A stretch of DNA of 64,000 bases, from contig NZ_JBNPXF010000004.1 of the NCBI RefSeq assembly GCF_050433445.1, positions 62,001 to 126,000 of the forward strand. The letters are read 5' to 3'. This DNA is from Kroppenstedtia sanguinis (GTDB lineage Bacteria; Bacillota; Bacilli; Thermoactinomycetales; DSM-45169). Below the pieces are notes generated by a model. That model did not search any database. It saw only the letters and a program-made list of their open reading frames with translations, and had not been told where the DNA came from. Below are positions 7,448 to 15,985 of this stretch, piece by piece; positions within the stretch are counted from its first letter, which is position 1; each line of letters opens with the position of its first letter. The translations under genes and the position numbers were made by a program.

Positions 7448-8448
7448 GTTTTAGATGAACGTAGTGGGATATAAAGGAGAAATACTATGGAAAATGGAGG
7501 GCGACAGAGAAAGAGTTTTAGATGAACGTAGTGGGATATAAAGGTGCAAGGATCGACACCACAATTCCGATGAAGACATTTGTTTTAGATGAACGTAGTG
7601 GGATATAAAGAGCAGATTGTACTTCAACAACAACACTCTTTTGTTTTTCGTTTTAGATGAACGTAGTGGGATATAAAGTTTGGAGAAACGTCCGATCTGG
7701 ATCGTGCCTTGTCAATTGTTTTAGATGAACGTAGTGGGATATAAAGGAGGATCCATTTCAAAATGGATACGAGGGCGCACTTATAGTTTTAGATGAACGT
7801 AGTGGGATATAAAGGCCCGCAATCATCGCAAATACAGCGGGAATCGTAGTGGGTTTTAGATGAACGTAGTGGGATATAAAGCTGGCAGCGGGCCCTACGC
7901 AAGAAGGGGGTCCTCCGTTTTAGATGAACGTAGTGGGATATAAAGAAGAAGAAAGTAAAGCGAAAGCTGGCGGTGTTACCGCGTTTTAGATGAACGTAGT
8001 GGGATATAAAGGAGCCTGTTGTGCCTCCGTACTCTTCAGGATATCGTCGTTTTAGATGAACGTAGTGGGATATAAAGGAAGAAGGGTTAAGGAAAACATC
8101 CGAAACCCGATATCGTTTTAGATGAACGTAGTGGGATATAAAGAAAGGATGAAGGATGGGTGGGAGGAGAAAACGAGGGTGTGTTTTAGATGAACGTAGT
8201 GGGATATAAAGCCTGACGATTGACCGCGATGGTCAGCCATTCTTGAAGCGTTTTAGATGAACGTAGTGGGATATAAAGAACGAAAAATTTGTATGGTTGC
8301 CGTCCCGTTTGCGATCGTTTTAGATGAACGTAGTGGGATATAAAGGGAGGATGCGCTGAATACTGATTGTTCCCTGATTGAAGGTTTTAGATGAACGTAG
8401 TGGGATATAAAGAAAGTTTCCGCTGCATCCCGAAGGGTCAATATAAAG
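7448..8448 (+). CRISPR. CRISPR array, 15 full repeats plus one truncated; no cas genes
   Basis: Fifteen identical 29-base repeats begin GTTTTAGATGAACG and end GTAGTGGGATATAAAG. They start at 7448, 7515, 7582, 7650, 7718, 7786, 7853, 7917, 7983, 8049, 8115, 8183, 8250, 8317 and 8384. Fourteen spacers are 35-39 bases. After repeat 15 a 28-base spacer is followed by only ATATAAAG (8441-8448), a truncated terminal repeat, so the array reads left to right. The repeat resembles type I-B/III-associated repeats of Firmicutes. No cas gene lies in this window, so processing must rely on cas genes elsewhere or the array is inactive. No spacer obviously matches other sequence here. Confidence 0.97.
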
Positions 8449-8599
8449 GCCTTTTTGAATGCGTCGACCCGGATCTGACAGGCGGCACTGACTCGTGAAC
8501 TTATGCCCTTGTTCTAAAAATCTTTTTGGGATGGGAGTTTTAGGTAGGTAAGTGGTATGTGTGTTGCGTTTTCAAGGTAGGATTACAGGAGGAATCAAG

Positions 8600-9046
8600 A
8601 TGGATGATGAAGGCAAGTTAAAAGAGGCAATTGTTAAATTGATGGAAAGAGATCCCGATGCTCATTTCACGGGAGGAGTGGATGTAAATAAGATCTTACA
8701 AGCGGAAAAGGCATTAGATGTATCTTTTCCAGAAAGTTATAAGTGGTTTTTGAGGGATTATGGTTATGGTGGAGTAACGGGTGTTGAGATCTATGGTATA
8801 GATTTGGGTCATCCCCCTTCTGTTATTGAGTATACTCTTGATTGCAGAAGGAATGGTTTACCAAATTCTTATGTAGTAATTAACGATGTGGATGAATGGA
8901 TTTATTGTCTGGATACCAGCAAGATGAAGGATGGAGAATGTCCTGTAGTCGATTGGGATATTCGGGGAGAGGGTTATAAGGAAATAGACAATTTTTATTA
9001 TTTCTTAATTGATCAATTTGAAAATGCGATTGAAAATTTGATTTAG
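8600..9046 (+). CDS. SMI1/KNR4 (YobK-like) immunity protein
   Basis: 148 residues from ATG 8600, with ACAGGAGGAATC seven bases upstream; the longer frame from 8552 has no such site. The N-terminus contains a helix (KLKEAIVKLMERDPDAHFTG) and VNKILQAEKALDVSFPESYK, then WFLRDYGYGGVTGVEIYGID, EWIYCLDTSKM and a C-terminal DQFENAIENLI helix. It is typical of SMI1 proteins paired with LXG-type nuclease toxins in Bacillus, but no toxin gene is adjacent. It lies 150 bp beyond the CRISPR array. Its last codons are duplicated as a relic at 3060. Confidence 0.8.
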   Translation: MDDEGKLKEAIVKLMERDPDAHFTGGVDVNKILQAEKALDVSFPESYKWFLRDYGYGGVTGVEIYGIDLGHPPSVIEYTLDCRRNGLPNSYVVINDVDEWIYCLDTSKMKDGECPVVDWDIRGEGYKEIDNFYYFLIDQFENAIENLI

Positions 9047-9313
9047 GCTTTTATTCTTTTGGGCGATTCGTGCGGGTGTTTGCTTCTTTTCCATAGTGTT
9101 GGGGCCGAAGGATTCCCAAAGCCTGCACAAACGATAGACTTTCTTGTGATTGATCACCAAACCCTCTTTGCAGAAGAACGGTCAACTTTTGGTATCCGTA
9201 TGAAAACCCGGGTCCCGGAACCTAATATATCGAGGATTCTCAGCGCCCAAGCAAGTTTGAAATAAGATACAAGAACAGATGAACAGACGAGGAATTCCCG
9301 GGAGGATAATCAA
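9047..9313. other. Intergenic, nothing recognised
   Basis: Open frames here lack ribosome sites and family resemblance. GGGAGGATAATC at its right end is the ribosome site of the next gene. Confidence 0.4.
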
Positions 9314-9320
9314 ATGCTGA

Positions 9321-9794
9321 ATGATGAAAAAGTGGGTCATATGTATTAACAAATTGCAAACGGTGATTGATATGATACTTGAGGAATGGGACAAGGTGTA
9401 TGTTTATGGGAAAGTGGAGGAAGAAAGACAGGGTTCTTTCTTTTTCTACTACCCTGTATCAAGTAAAGAGCCTGTGTATAGCTTGGATATTCCAGAGTTG
9501 TACGAGGTGGATGAAGAAGAGTTTGACCAATTAAAGGATCAACTGTATGAACATCTTGAAACTTTGTGGAACGAGTATAAACGAAGCGGAGAAGAGTTGT
9601 GGTCTACTCTCACTATGATGATGGAGCGGGACAAGTTTAAGATTGAGTTTGGTTATGAGGACTTGTCTGCACCTGAAACCGATTATTATGAAAGAAGCTT
9701 AGCATGGGAGTATAACTATCTTGGACTTGTTCCAAAAGATAGTTATGCCAAAAAGGTATTGGACGAGTATTTGAAGAAGAATGAGAGTAAATAG
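9321..9794 (+). CDS. DUF600 (YezG-like) immunity protein with altered N-terminus
   Basis: 157 residues. From VIDMILEEWDKVYVYGKVEE onward it follows the DUF600 gene at 3639 closely, ending NYLGLVPKDSYAKKVLDEYL. The ancestral start is ATG 9314 (MLNDEKVGHMY), but a TAA replaces the next Gln codon and two bases are missing shortly after. Starting instead at ATG 9321, seven bases on and one frame over, bypasses both lesions and rejoins the original frame, replacing about 14 residues with MMKKWVICINKLQT. The GGGAGG site is 13-14 bases before this start, so expression may be reduced. It is either a rescued gene or a pseudogene. Confidence 0.6.
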   Translation: MMKKWVICINKLQTVIDMILEEWDKVYVYGKVEEERQGSFFFYYPVSSKEPVYSLDIPELYEVDEEEFDQLKDQLYEHLETLWNEYKRSGEELWSTLTMMMERDKFKIEFGYEDLSAPETDYYERSLAWEYNYLGLVPKDSYAKKVLDEYLKKNESK

Positions 9795-9804
9795 GAGCGA
9801 TGAA

Positions 9805-9834
9805 AGTGGCTTTCCCTAAAAGAGAAAAGCCACA
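9805..9834 (+). terminator. Hairpin after DUF600 gene
   Basis: AGTGGCTTT...AAAGCCACA pairs around CCCTAAAAGAG. It has no strong T-run and is duplicated with the relic at 5830. Confidence 0.35.
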
Positions 9835-9877
9835 AGTGAATAGCAGAATTAGAACTGTCATTTACCATCATCACTTT

Positions 9878-9915
9878 AAACCTCCCGCTTCCCTTCATAT
9901 TGGAGCGGGAGGTTT
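9878..9915 (+). terminator. Terminator ending the immunity island
   Basis: AAACCTCCCGCT (9878-9889) pairs with AGCGGGAGGTTT (9904-9915). The T-run is weak (ACTGCTTTTGTTG). Confidence 0.55.
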
Positions 9916-10063
9916 ACTGCTTTTGTTGTGTTTGGTTATGTTACAGTAAAGATGAGGTCCTGCCAATGGGTAATCAGGAGTACAATTTCGTTATTCAGAA
10001 CTGCATAGCGGAATGATTTTTCGCAATTAACAAACATATTCTTCTTATCGAGAAGGTGATCAT

Positions 10064-11713
10064 GTGGATGTGATTGTGGTGGGAGCGGGAATTGCGGGTC
10101 TGGTCGCTACGGCGGAATTGGCGGATGCAGGGAAGAAAGTACTGCTTTTGGATCAAGAACCGGAAAGCTCCCTCGGAGGTCAGGCCTGGTGGTCCTTTGG
10201 CGGTCTGTTTCTGGTGGATTCTCCAGAGCAACGGCGGATGGGGATCAGGGATTCCAGGGAATTGGCGTGGCAGGATTGGTTGGGGACAGCGGGGTTTGAT
10301 CGGGAAGAGGATGAAGATGTCTGGGGCAGAAAATGGGCGGAAGCCTATGTGGACTTTGCCGCTGGAGAGAAGCGCGCCTGGCTACGTAGCATGGGAATTC
10401 GCTTTTTTCCGGTGGTGGGTTGGGCGGAACGGGGTGGGCCCTTGGCTGACGGACATGGAAACTCGGTGCCCCGCTTTCACATCGTGTGGGGGACAGGTCC
10501 CGGCATTGTGGCTCCATTTGAAGAGCGTGTGCGGGAACATATCAAAAAGGGTCAGGTGGATTATCGGCCTCGCCATCGTGTGAAGCAGTTGATTAAAAAT
10601 AATGGTGCGGTGGTGGGAGTGAGCGGCTCCGTCTTGGTGCCGAGTTCAGCGGCACGAGGCGAAAAAAGCTCCGATGAAGAGATTGCTTCCTTTGAATACA
10701 GGGGAGAAGCGGTGCTGGTTTCCAGTGGGGGAATCGGTGGCAACCACGATCTAGTCCGTGAGCATTGGCCGAAGTGGTTGGGAAAACCTCCAAAGCAAAT
10801 GGTTTCCGGTGTACCAGCACATGTCGATGGACGGATGCTTGCTATCACCGAAGCCGCCGGTGGGCGGATTGTAAACCGGGATCGCATGTGGCATTACACG
10901 GAGGGACTGAAAAACTGGAACCCCATCTGGGAAAATCATGGGATACGGATTCTCCCAGGACCTTCTTCCTTTTGGTTGGATGCACGGGGAAGGCGTTTTT
11001 CGGCACCTAATTTCCCTGGATTTGACACCTTGAGCACTTTGAAAGCAATCCGAGAGACGGGCTACGACTATTCGTGGTTTATATTGACGCAAAAGGTGAT
11101 TGAAAAGGAGTTTGCTCTCTCCGGTTCAGAGCAGAATCCGGATTTAACCGGTAAAAGTATAAAACAAGTGTTAGGTCGAGTTTTGCCGGGAGCCCCTGGG
11201 CCGGTTAAAGCTTTTATGGAGGAGGGGGAGGATTTTGTCATTGCTGATACCTTGGCTGAATTGGTCTCGGGGATGAATCGGCTCACAGGTGAGGATTTAT
11301 TGGATCTGGAGGAGATAGAAAGACAAATACAGGCACGGGACCGCGAAATGGACAATAAATTTACCAAGGATCTTCAAATCACGGCCCTCCGTGGAGCACG
11401 TCATTATCTGGGGGATAAATGGGTTCGCGTGGCCGCTCCCCATCAAATGCTGGATCCAAAAAACGGCCCTCTGATCGCTGTTCGCTTAAATATCCTCAGT
11501 CGAAAAACCCTGGGAGGATTGCAGACGGATTTGTCCGGGAGGGTGTTGGATGTTCAAGGGAAGCCCGTTCCGGGACTTTATGCAGCCGGCGAAGTCTCGG
11601 GTTTTGGCGGGGGAGGCGTTCATGGGTATCGCTCTCTCGAAGGGACATTCCTGGGTGGATGTCTCTTTACAGGAAGAGTGGCAGGCCGTGCCATCTCGGA
11701 AGAACTGGGCTAG
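10064..11713 (+). CDS. FAD-binding dehydrogenase, KstD/fumarate-reductase-flavoprotein type
   Basis: 549 residues, GTG start at 10064 after GAAGGTGAT. The N-terminus is a classic Rossmann FAD fold: VDVIVVGAGIAGLVATAELA with LLLDQE, then GGQAWWSFGG. The C-terminus has the second FAD-contact motif, GLYAAGEVSGFGGGGVHGYR followed by LEGTFLGGCLFTGR. This corresponds to the COG3573 type of flavin dehydrogenases. The substrate is unknown (members are annotated as ketosteroid-dehydrogenase-like). It is cytosolic and stands alone, convergent with the next gene. A short decayed piece of a second copy lies at 5000-5126. Confidence 0.8.
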   Translation: MDVIVVGAGIAGLVATAELADAGKKVLLLDQEPESSLGGQAWWSFGGLFLVDSPEQRRMGIRDSRELAWQDWLGTAGFDREEDEDVWGRKWAEAYVDFAAGEKRAWLRSMGIRFFPVVGWAERGGPLADGHGNSVPRFHIVWGTGPGIVAPFEERVREHIKKGQVDYRPRHRVKQLIKNNGAVVGVSGSVLVPSSAARGEKSSDEEIASFEYRGEAVLVSSGGIGGNHDLVREHWPKWLGKPPKQMVSGVPAHVDGRMLAITEAAGGRIVNRDRMWHYTEGLKNWNPIWENHGIRILPGPSSFWLDARGRRFSAPNFPGFDTLSTLKAIRETGYDYSWFILTQKVIEKEFALSGSEQNPDLTGKSIKQVLGRVLPGAPGPVKAFMEEGEDFVIADTLAELVSGMNRLTGEDLLDLEEIERQIQARDREMDNKFTKDLQITALRGARHYLGDKWVRVAAPHQMLDPKNGPLIAVRLNILSRKTLGGLQTDLSGRVLDVQGKPVPGLYAAGEVSGFGGGGVHGYRSLEGTFLGGCLFTGRVAGRAISEELG

Positions 11714-11760
11714 AGCATGATCCTATAAATGGCTGAAGAGTCACTTCCTTGCGTCAAGGG

Positions 11761-12768
11761 CTATGAGAGTGGGTGAGCAGGGGAGCACTGGTTGTATACG
11801 CGAATCATCTGTGGAACCACTTGACTGACATCATGTACTCTTACCGTATATACTCGTCCGATTTTACCTAAGCGACGCCGTTCATTGGGATGAGATAATA
11901 GCCAGTCTAGCTTTTCTATGATCGTGTCCGGGTTTGCCGACAGAATCGGAAAATCGCGGGGAAAGGTGCTTTGGAGATCTTCGCGGATATAACTGATCAC
12001 CGGTTTACCCAGAGCCATCGCTTCCATCGCCAGAATTCCATGTGTCCCAATCAACAACTGGTCCACAATGATATCCGCTTGTCGGTAAATTTGAAGCGCT
12101 TGTGTGTGGGGCATATTTTGGACCATGCGAAAAGTGAAATGGTGTTTTTTCTTTAACTCGTGGACCGCTTTTTCGATATAGGAGGTACCTTTCAAGGAAG
12201 GGATGGAAGGTGCGTGGACCACGAGGGGAACCCGTTTGTGCGGATCGGGATATAGGGGCCGATACTTTTTTGTCTCGATCATGCGAGGGATGACGTGTAC
12301 CTTTTTGTAAAATCTTTTGGCGTGTTCATAAAGTTCATAATCTGGAACGATTGCATCCTCAATGGCCGCTGAAATCCGTTGGAGGTGTTTCACCATTTCC
12401 GTTTCCGTTTGATGGTGCGGATGGATGATTTGAATCCATGGGTTTTTCTGTTTGGCGAGAGATAACAGACGTACATCGTTTCCGCAGTGTCGCATCAATA
12501 CTTTTTTCTTGTTTTGAGCGAGGATATTTAGATCACTGAGGTCCTTAAACATGGTTTTTCCCCAGTAATAATGAAAGATGTCAAAGCGGCCCCAGTTTTG
12601 TCGGAACCACTGGGGCATTTTTTCAAGGCGAAGATAACCCTGCAACGGATATTTAAATTTGCTTTGGTTATAAATCAGCTGTTCCGTGTGGTAACCTCGA
12701 CGATTCAATTCACGAGCCAGCAGATTTCCTTGCCCGGCGATGTCTACTGGAGCTATTAAAATACGCAT
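11761..12768 (-). CDS. GT-B glycosyltransferase (group 1 family)
   Basis: 335 residues from ATG 12768 with AGGAGA six bases upstream. The opening MRILIAPVDIAGQGNLLARE is the GT-B N-domain strand-loop. VPLVVHAPSIPSLKGTSYIE is the inter-domain strand with the Lys typical of GT4. THGILAMEAMALGKPVISYI is the E-x7-E nucleotide-sugar-binding region near the C-terminus. The acceptor is unknown; a role in cell-envelope or spore-surface polysaccharide is possible. It is a single gene with no partner enzymes nearby. Confidence 0.75.
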   Translation of the reverse strand: MRILIAPVDIAGQGNLLARELNRRGYHTEQLIYNQSKFKYPLQGYLRLEKMPQWFRQNWGRFDIFHYYWGKTMFKDLSDLNILAQNKKKVLMRHCGNDVRLLSLAKQKNPWIQIIHPHHQTETEMVKHLQRISAAIEDAIVPDYELYEHAKRFYKKVHVIPRMIETKKYRPLYPDPHKRVPLVVHAPSIPSLKGTSYIEKAVHELKKKHHFTFRMVQNMPHTQALQIYRQADIIVDQLLIGTHGILAMEAMALGKPVISYIREDLQSTFPRDFPILSANPDTIIEKLDWLLSHPNERRRLGKIGRVYTVRVHDVSQVVPQMIRVYNQCSPAHPLS

Positions 12769-13086
12769 AAGCAATCTCCTATCCTATTTAACATATTCAG
12801 TACATCTTATGTTCTGCTTTTCGCCCCGGTGTGGATATCGATAGAAATAGGGCGTGGAGGATCTCTGCGAGTTTGTGTTCTATTTCGCTTCGGTGCAGAA
12901 GTGAGGACAGGCTTCAGTGACTCGATTTGTCACCCTCTTCGGATCTGTCACATCCTTAACGAGCGCTCGTAAGACTTCTTTGGAGACAAGACCCTGATTC
13001 GTCAGGGTTTTTCCTTTTGCATAACCTGGTGAGACAAGTCATAGGATGTACCAAAACCGATGTGGAAAAGAGGGGCGGTGAATCCC
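12769..13086. other. Intergenic with one hairpin
   Basis: 318 bases without a recognisable gene. They contain the hairpin at 12991-13013 and presumably the forespore/mother-cell promoter of spoIVFA, which I could not place with confidence. Confidence 0.4.
12991..13013 (+). terminator. Terminator-like hairpin before spoIVFA
   Basis: ACCCTGATTCGTCAGGGT followed by TTTTTCCTTTT. No + strand gene precedes it within 1 kb, so it may end a short untranslated transcript or incoming antisense transcription. Confidence 0.55.
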
Positions 13087-13881
13087 ATGATGGAATGGTC
13101 CCGGGGCATCAGCAAAAGGCGACAGGACCGGATCCGGGCGATCAGGGAAGGAAAAGAGCTTCCCAGAGGCGGGAGTGGTTCACGTTACCGGAGTCAACCG
13201 ATGCTCTCCAAAAAAGACCCGGAGGGCAAATGGGACGAGCTTCCCTGGAACCGTCCTGGGGTGTGGGAGAAAGAGGAGAGAAAGAAGAGGAAAGACAGCC
13301 GATTGTTGATTCAGACCTTTTTTGCATTTTTTCTGATGACAGGGGCTTGGTTGATCTTTCAATCGGATACCCCCTCAGCCAGACAGGCTCAAGTCTTCAT
13401 TTCTGAGGTGATGAACCGGGATTATAACTTTCAGAGCGTGGCTCGTTGGTATGAGGAGAACATCGGCGGAGCCCCGGCGATTCTGCCTGCCTTTCGGGAA
13501 GATGCGGGGAAGAAAGAGAAAAAACCTTTATCTTGGGTGGCTCCGGTGAAGGGCAGCCTCGTCCAGCCCTTTAAAAAAGGAGAGCGGGGAGTGGTGATCC
13601 GCACCGAAACCGGGGCACCGGTGGTTGCTGCGGCACAAGGGTGGGTGGTGGAGACTGGAGAGCGGGAAGGGCTGGGGAAAACCGTGATCCTTCGCCATGC
13701 CGATGGCAAAGAGACTTGGTATGGATGGCTAAAAGAGATTCAGGTGAAGAAAAAAGATTGGGTACAACCGCGTCAGCTGGTGGGGGAAGTGGGAGGGCGA
13801 GGGGGGGATCCTCTACTCTTTTTCGCTCTCAGACAGGGAGGCGATTTTGTCAACCCCACGGGGGTGGTCGCCTTTGAGTAG
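13087..13881 (+). CDS. spoIVFA: Stage IV sporulation protein FA
   Basis: 264 residues from ATG 13087 with GAGGGGCGGTG just upstream. The N-terminus is charged and cytosolic. One membrane segment lies at about residues 75-92 (LIQTFFAFFLMTGAWLIFQS), followed by an extracytoplasmic part ending in an M23/LytM-like domain (APVKGSLVQPF, GAPVVAAAQGWVVETGEREG, VILRHADGKETWYGWL). SpoIVFA holds the intramembrane protease SpoIVFB inactive, together with BofA, until the forespore signal arrives. Catalytic metal-binding residues of true M23 peptidases are not conserved, as expected for this family. Its 3' end overlaps spoIVFB by eight bases. Confidence 0.9.
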   Translation: MMEWSRGISKRRQDRIRAIREGKELPRGGSGSRYRSQPMLSKKDPEGKWDELPWNRPGVWEKEERKKRKDSRLLIQTFFAFFLMTGAWLIFQSDTPSARQAQVFISEVMNRDYNFQSVARWYEENIGGAPAILPAFREDAGKKEKKPLSWVAPVKGSLVQPFKKGERGVVIRTETGAPVVAAAQGWVVETGEREGLGKTVILRHADGKETWYGWLKEIQVKKKDWVQPRQLVGEVGGRGGDPLLFFALRQGGDFVNPTGVVAFE

Positions 13882-14737
13882 GTTTCTCTTTCTGCAAGGA
13901 CTTCGGATCCGGATCCATAGTCTGTTCTGGTTGGTGATCTTCACTTCAGTGGTGACAGGCCAATTTCTGGAGGTGATCACCCTCTTTGTCTTGGTGCTGA
14001 TCCATGAACTGGGACATGTGACTGTGGCTCATTCCTATGGTTGGCGGATGTCCGGGATTCAGTTGCTTCCCTTCGGAGGTGTGGCCCATACAGAAGAATG
14101 GGGAACGGTACCGGCCCGGGAAGAGGTAGCGGTCGCCTTGGCGGGTCCTTTTCATAATGTCATGATGGTTCTTTTTGGATACGTCTTTTTTCAGATGGGC
14201 TGGTGGTCAGAGGAGTGGATGCAATATTTTGTGCAGGGAAACACCTTGATGGCAGGTTTTAACCTGTTGCCGATCTATCCCTTGGACGGGGGCAGAATCT
14301 TACAGGCTTTGCTCAGTTATCGCTTCTCTTACCGGCGGACACTGACCCTGAGTCTGACTTGTAGTCTGACAGGGGCTTGTCTGATCCTGCTGTGGAGTGT
14401 GTGGGGCGGGAGTTGGAATCTCAATCTCTGCGTGATCGCGCTGTTTTTGTTATACTCCAGTGGAATCGCGTTTAAACAGCGGGATTATCAATATATGCGC
14501 TTTTTGATGAAACGGAGTGAATCCACGGTCTCTGCCCAGGCTCGGATCGTCCGCTTACAGGTCAACCATGATGAAACCTTGGTATCGGTGCTGAAACGAT
14601 TGCAAAAGGAGGCCTACCATGTGGTAATGGTGCGGGATTCCCAAGGGGGGTGGTCTCCTCTTCCAGAAGAGGTGCTGTTTCGCAGCTTCTTTCATGAGAA
14701 GAAACCGGACTGTCGCATGGGAGACCTGATTGCATAG
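13874..14737 (+). CDS. spoIVFB: SpoIVFB, site-2 intramembrane metalloprotease
   Basis: 287 residues. The chosen start is TTG 13874 (MSRFLFLQGL) because GGGGGTGG lies seven bases before it; the frame is open further upstream. It is a polytopic membrane protein with the zinc motif HELGH (residues 44-48), LLPFGGVAHTEEWG, and the third ligand in NLLPIYPLDGGR. The C-terminal soluble part resembles a CBS domain. It cleaves pro-sigma-K in the mother cell to start late coat gene expression. It is translationally coupled to spoIVFA and precedes rplU as in B. subtilis. Confidence 0.92.
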   Translation: MSRFLFLQGLRIRIHSLFWLVIFTSVVTGQFLEVITLFVLVLIHELGHVTVAHSYGWRMSGIQLLPFGGVAHTEEWGTVPAREEVAVALAGPFHNVMMVLFGYVFFQMGWWSEEWMQYFVQGNTLMAGFNLLPIYPLDGGRILQALLSYRFSYRRTLTLSLTCSLTGACLILLWSVWGGSWNLNLCVIALFLLYSSGIAFKQRDYQYMRFLMKRSESTVSAQARIVRLQVNHDETLVSVLKRLQKEAYHVVMVRDSQGGWSPLPEEVLFRSFFHEKKPDCRMGDLIA

Positions 14738-14743
14738 GCTACA

Positions 14744-14771
14744 TTGACAATCCAGAGGGGCTATGTTACGA
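14744..14771 (+). promoter_or_regulatory. Promoter of the rplU operon
   Basis: TTGACA (14744-14749) and TACGAT (14766-14771) are 16 bases apart, just after the spoIVFB stop. Confidence 0.5.
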
Positions 14772-14774
14772 TTT

Positions 14775-14890
14775 CCTTTGTGCAATATGCGCATAGGTAC
14801 TTACTCCCCCGGAGTAGCTGTACCGCACGGGATGGGTATCGGCAGGAAGGGGATTTTTCCCCACCCAAATCCGGCGAGTCTTCACAGGAG
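14775..14890 (+). ncRNA. Ribosomal protein L21 leader candidate
   Basis: About 130 bases of structured 5' UTR precede rplU. It contains GGTACTTACTCCCCCGGAGTAG with CTGTACC able to pair, and GGGGATTTTTCCCC. Firmicutes carry a known L21 leader (Rfam L21_leader) at this place for autogenous control. The match is by position and pairing, not by covariance search. Confidence 0.5.
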
Positions 14891-14904
14891 AAGGAGGTTC
14901 CGGG

Positions 14905-15216
14905 ATGTATGCATTGATCGAGACCGGTGGCAAACAATATCGCGTCCAAGAAGGACAAGCGATTTACATTGAAAAGCTGACCGCCGCTGAAGGTGAAACC
15001 GTCACTTTTGACAAAGTACTTCTCGTCAACAAGGAAGAGGGGACTGTAGTCGGCACTCCCGTAGTGGATGGAGCCAAAGTGACCGGTAAAGTGGAAAAAC
15101 ACGGTAAGGGAAAAAAGGTGACCGTGTTCAAATTCAAACCAAAAAAGAACTATAAGCGGAAACAGGGACATCGCCAACCCTTTACCAAAGTGGTCATCGA
15201 GAAGATCGAGGCCTGA
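14905..15216 (+). CDS. rplU: 50S ribosomal protein L21
   Basis: 103 residues, ATG 14905 preceded by AAGGAGG. MYALIETGGKQYRVQEGQAI at the N-terminus and the C-terminal KFKPKKNYKRKQGHRQPFTK signature are diagnostic of bacterial L21, which binds 23S rRNA domain I. It is the first gene of rplU-prp-rpmA and is of normal length. Confidence 0.98.
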   Translation: MYALIETGGKQYRVQEGQAIYIEKLTAAEGETVTFDKVLLVNKEEGTVVGTPVVDGAKVTGKVEKHGKGKKVTVFKFKPKKNYKRKQGHRQPFTKVVIEKIEA

Positions 15217-15226
15217 TTCTCACCAC

Positions 15227-15565
15227 ATGATACGGATTTCCTTGTATCGTGACGAGATAGGTGACTTGGAGCGAGTCATCCTTCAAGGGCACGCCGGTTT
15301 CGGGGAAGCTGGAGAGGATCTGGTTTGTGCAGCGGTGTCCGGGATCGCAGTCGGTCTGACCAACGCTTCGGAAACCCTCCTCGGGGTGCAAATCCATTCG
15401 GATGATGTCAACCAAGAGGAGGGGGGCTACCTGGAGTGCCGGATCCCGGGCGGTCTGATGCCTGAAACACGGCAGAGAGTCAGTTTCCTTCTGGAAGCGA
15501 TGACAGCTGCTCTCCAATCGGTGGCGGATGAATATCCCGCTTATATTCAAATTCAAGAACGTTAA
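15227..15565 (+). CDS. prp: Ribosomal-processing cysteine protease Prp (YsxB)
   Basis: 112 residues. It contains GHAGFGEAGEDLVCAAVS with the catalytic His22 and Cys34 of Prp. Prp removes the N-terminal extension of L27; the substrate gene follows 26 bp downstream and carries that extension. The ribosome site is weak (GATTCTCACCAC before ATG 15227), consistent with coupling to rplU and low protease level. Confidence 0.95.
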   Translation: MIRISLYRDEIGDLERVILQGHAGFGEAGEDLVCAAVSGIAVGLTNASETLLGVQIHSDDVNQEEGGYLECRIPGGLMPETRQRVSFLLEAMTAALQSVADEYPAYIQIQER

Positions 15566-15591
15566 ATCTCATTTGAAGGAGGTGGACATCC

Positions 15592-15894
15592 ATGCTGAAA
15601 ATGAACTTGCAGTTTTTCGCCCAGAAAAAAGGGGTCGGTTCCACCAAAAACGGCCGGGACAGCATTGCCAAACGCCTGGGCGTGAAGCGCGGTGACGGTC
15701 AATTGGTGAGTGCCGGTAGCATCCTGGTCCGGCAACGGGGAACCAAGATCTATCCTGGAATCGGTGTGGGCCGTGGCGGCGATGACACCCTCTTCGCCAA
15801 AGTGGAAGGCGTTGTGAAATTTGAACGGATGGGTCGTGATCGCAAGCGGGTCAGCGTTTACCCGCAAGCAGAATTGGCTCAGGTCGAAGCCTGA
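15592..15894 (+). CDS. rpmA: 50S ribosomal protein L27 with Prp-cleaved extension
   Basis: 100 residues, ATG 15592 with AAGGAGGTGG. The N-terminus MLKMNLQFFA precedes QKKGVGSTKNGRDS, the Firmicute extension cut after FFA by Prp so that mature L27 can reach the peptidyl-transferase centre. The body (GSILVRQRGTKIYPGIGVGR, GGDDTLFAKVEG) is standard. A terminator follows. Confidence 0.98.
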   Translation: MLKMNLQFFAQKKGVGSTKNGRDSIAKRLGVKRGDGQLVSAGSILVRQRGTKIYPGIGVGRGGDDTLFAKVEGVVKFERMGRDRKRVSVYPQAELAQVEA

Positions 15895-15908
15895 TGTGTG
15901 TGTCGAGA

Positions 15909-15936
15909 ATCCCTGGCTGAATCGCCGGGGTTTTTT
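15909..15936 (+). terminator. Terminator after rpmA
   Basis: CCCTGGC and GCCGGGG pair around TGAATC, followed by TTTTTT. Confidence 0.75.
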
Positions 15937-15985
15937 CATGGGCAAAAATCGATTACCATAGACAGAAAAGACGGGAGAGGGTTTT

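Noticed and set aside
7451..8441. Short minus-strand frames with ISHYVHLK and YIPLRSSKT patterns
   Set aside because: These are translations of the CRISPR repeat, not genes.
7448..8448. Self-targeting spacers
   Set aside because: By eye only one weak, gapped resemblance was found (spacer 2 with bases near 18985); too short to count.
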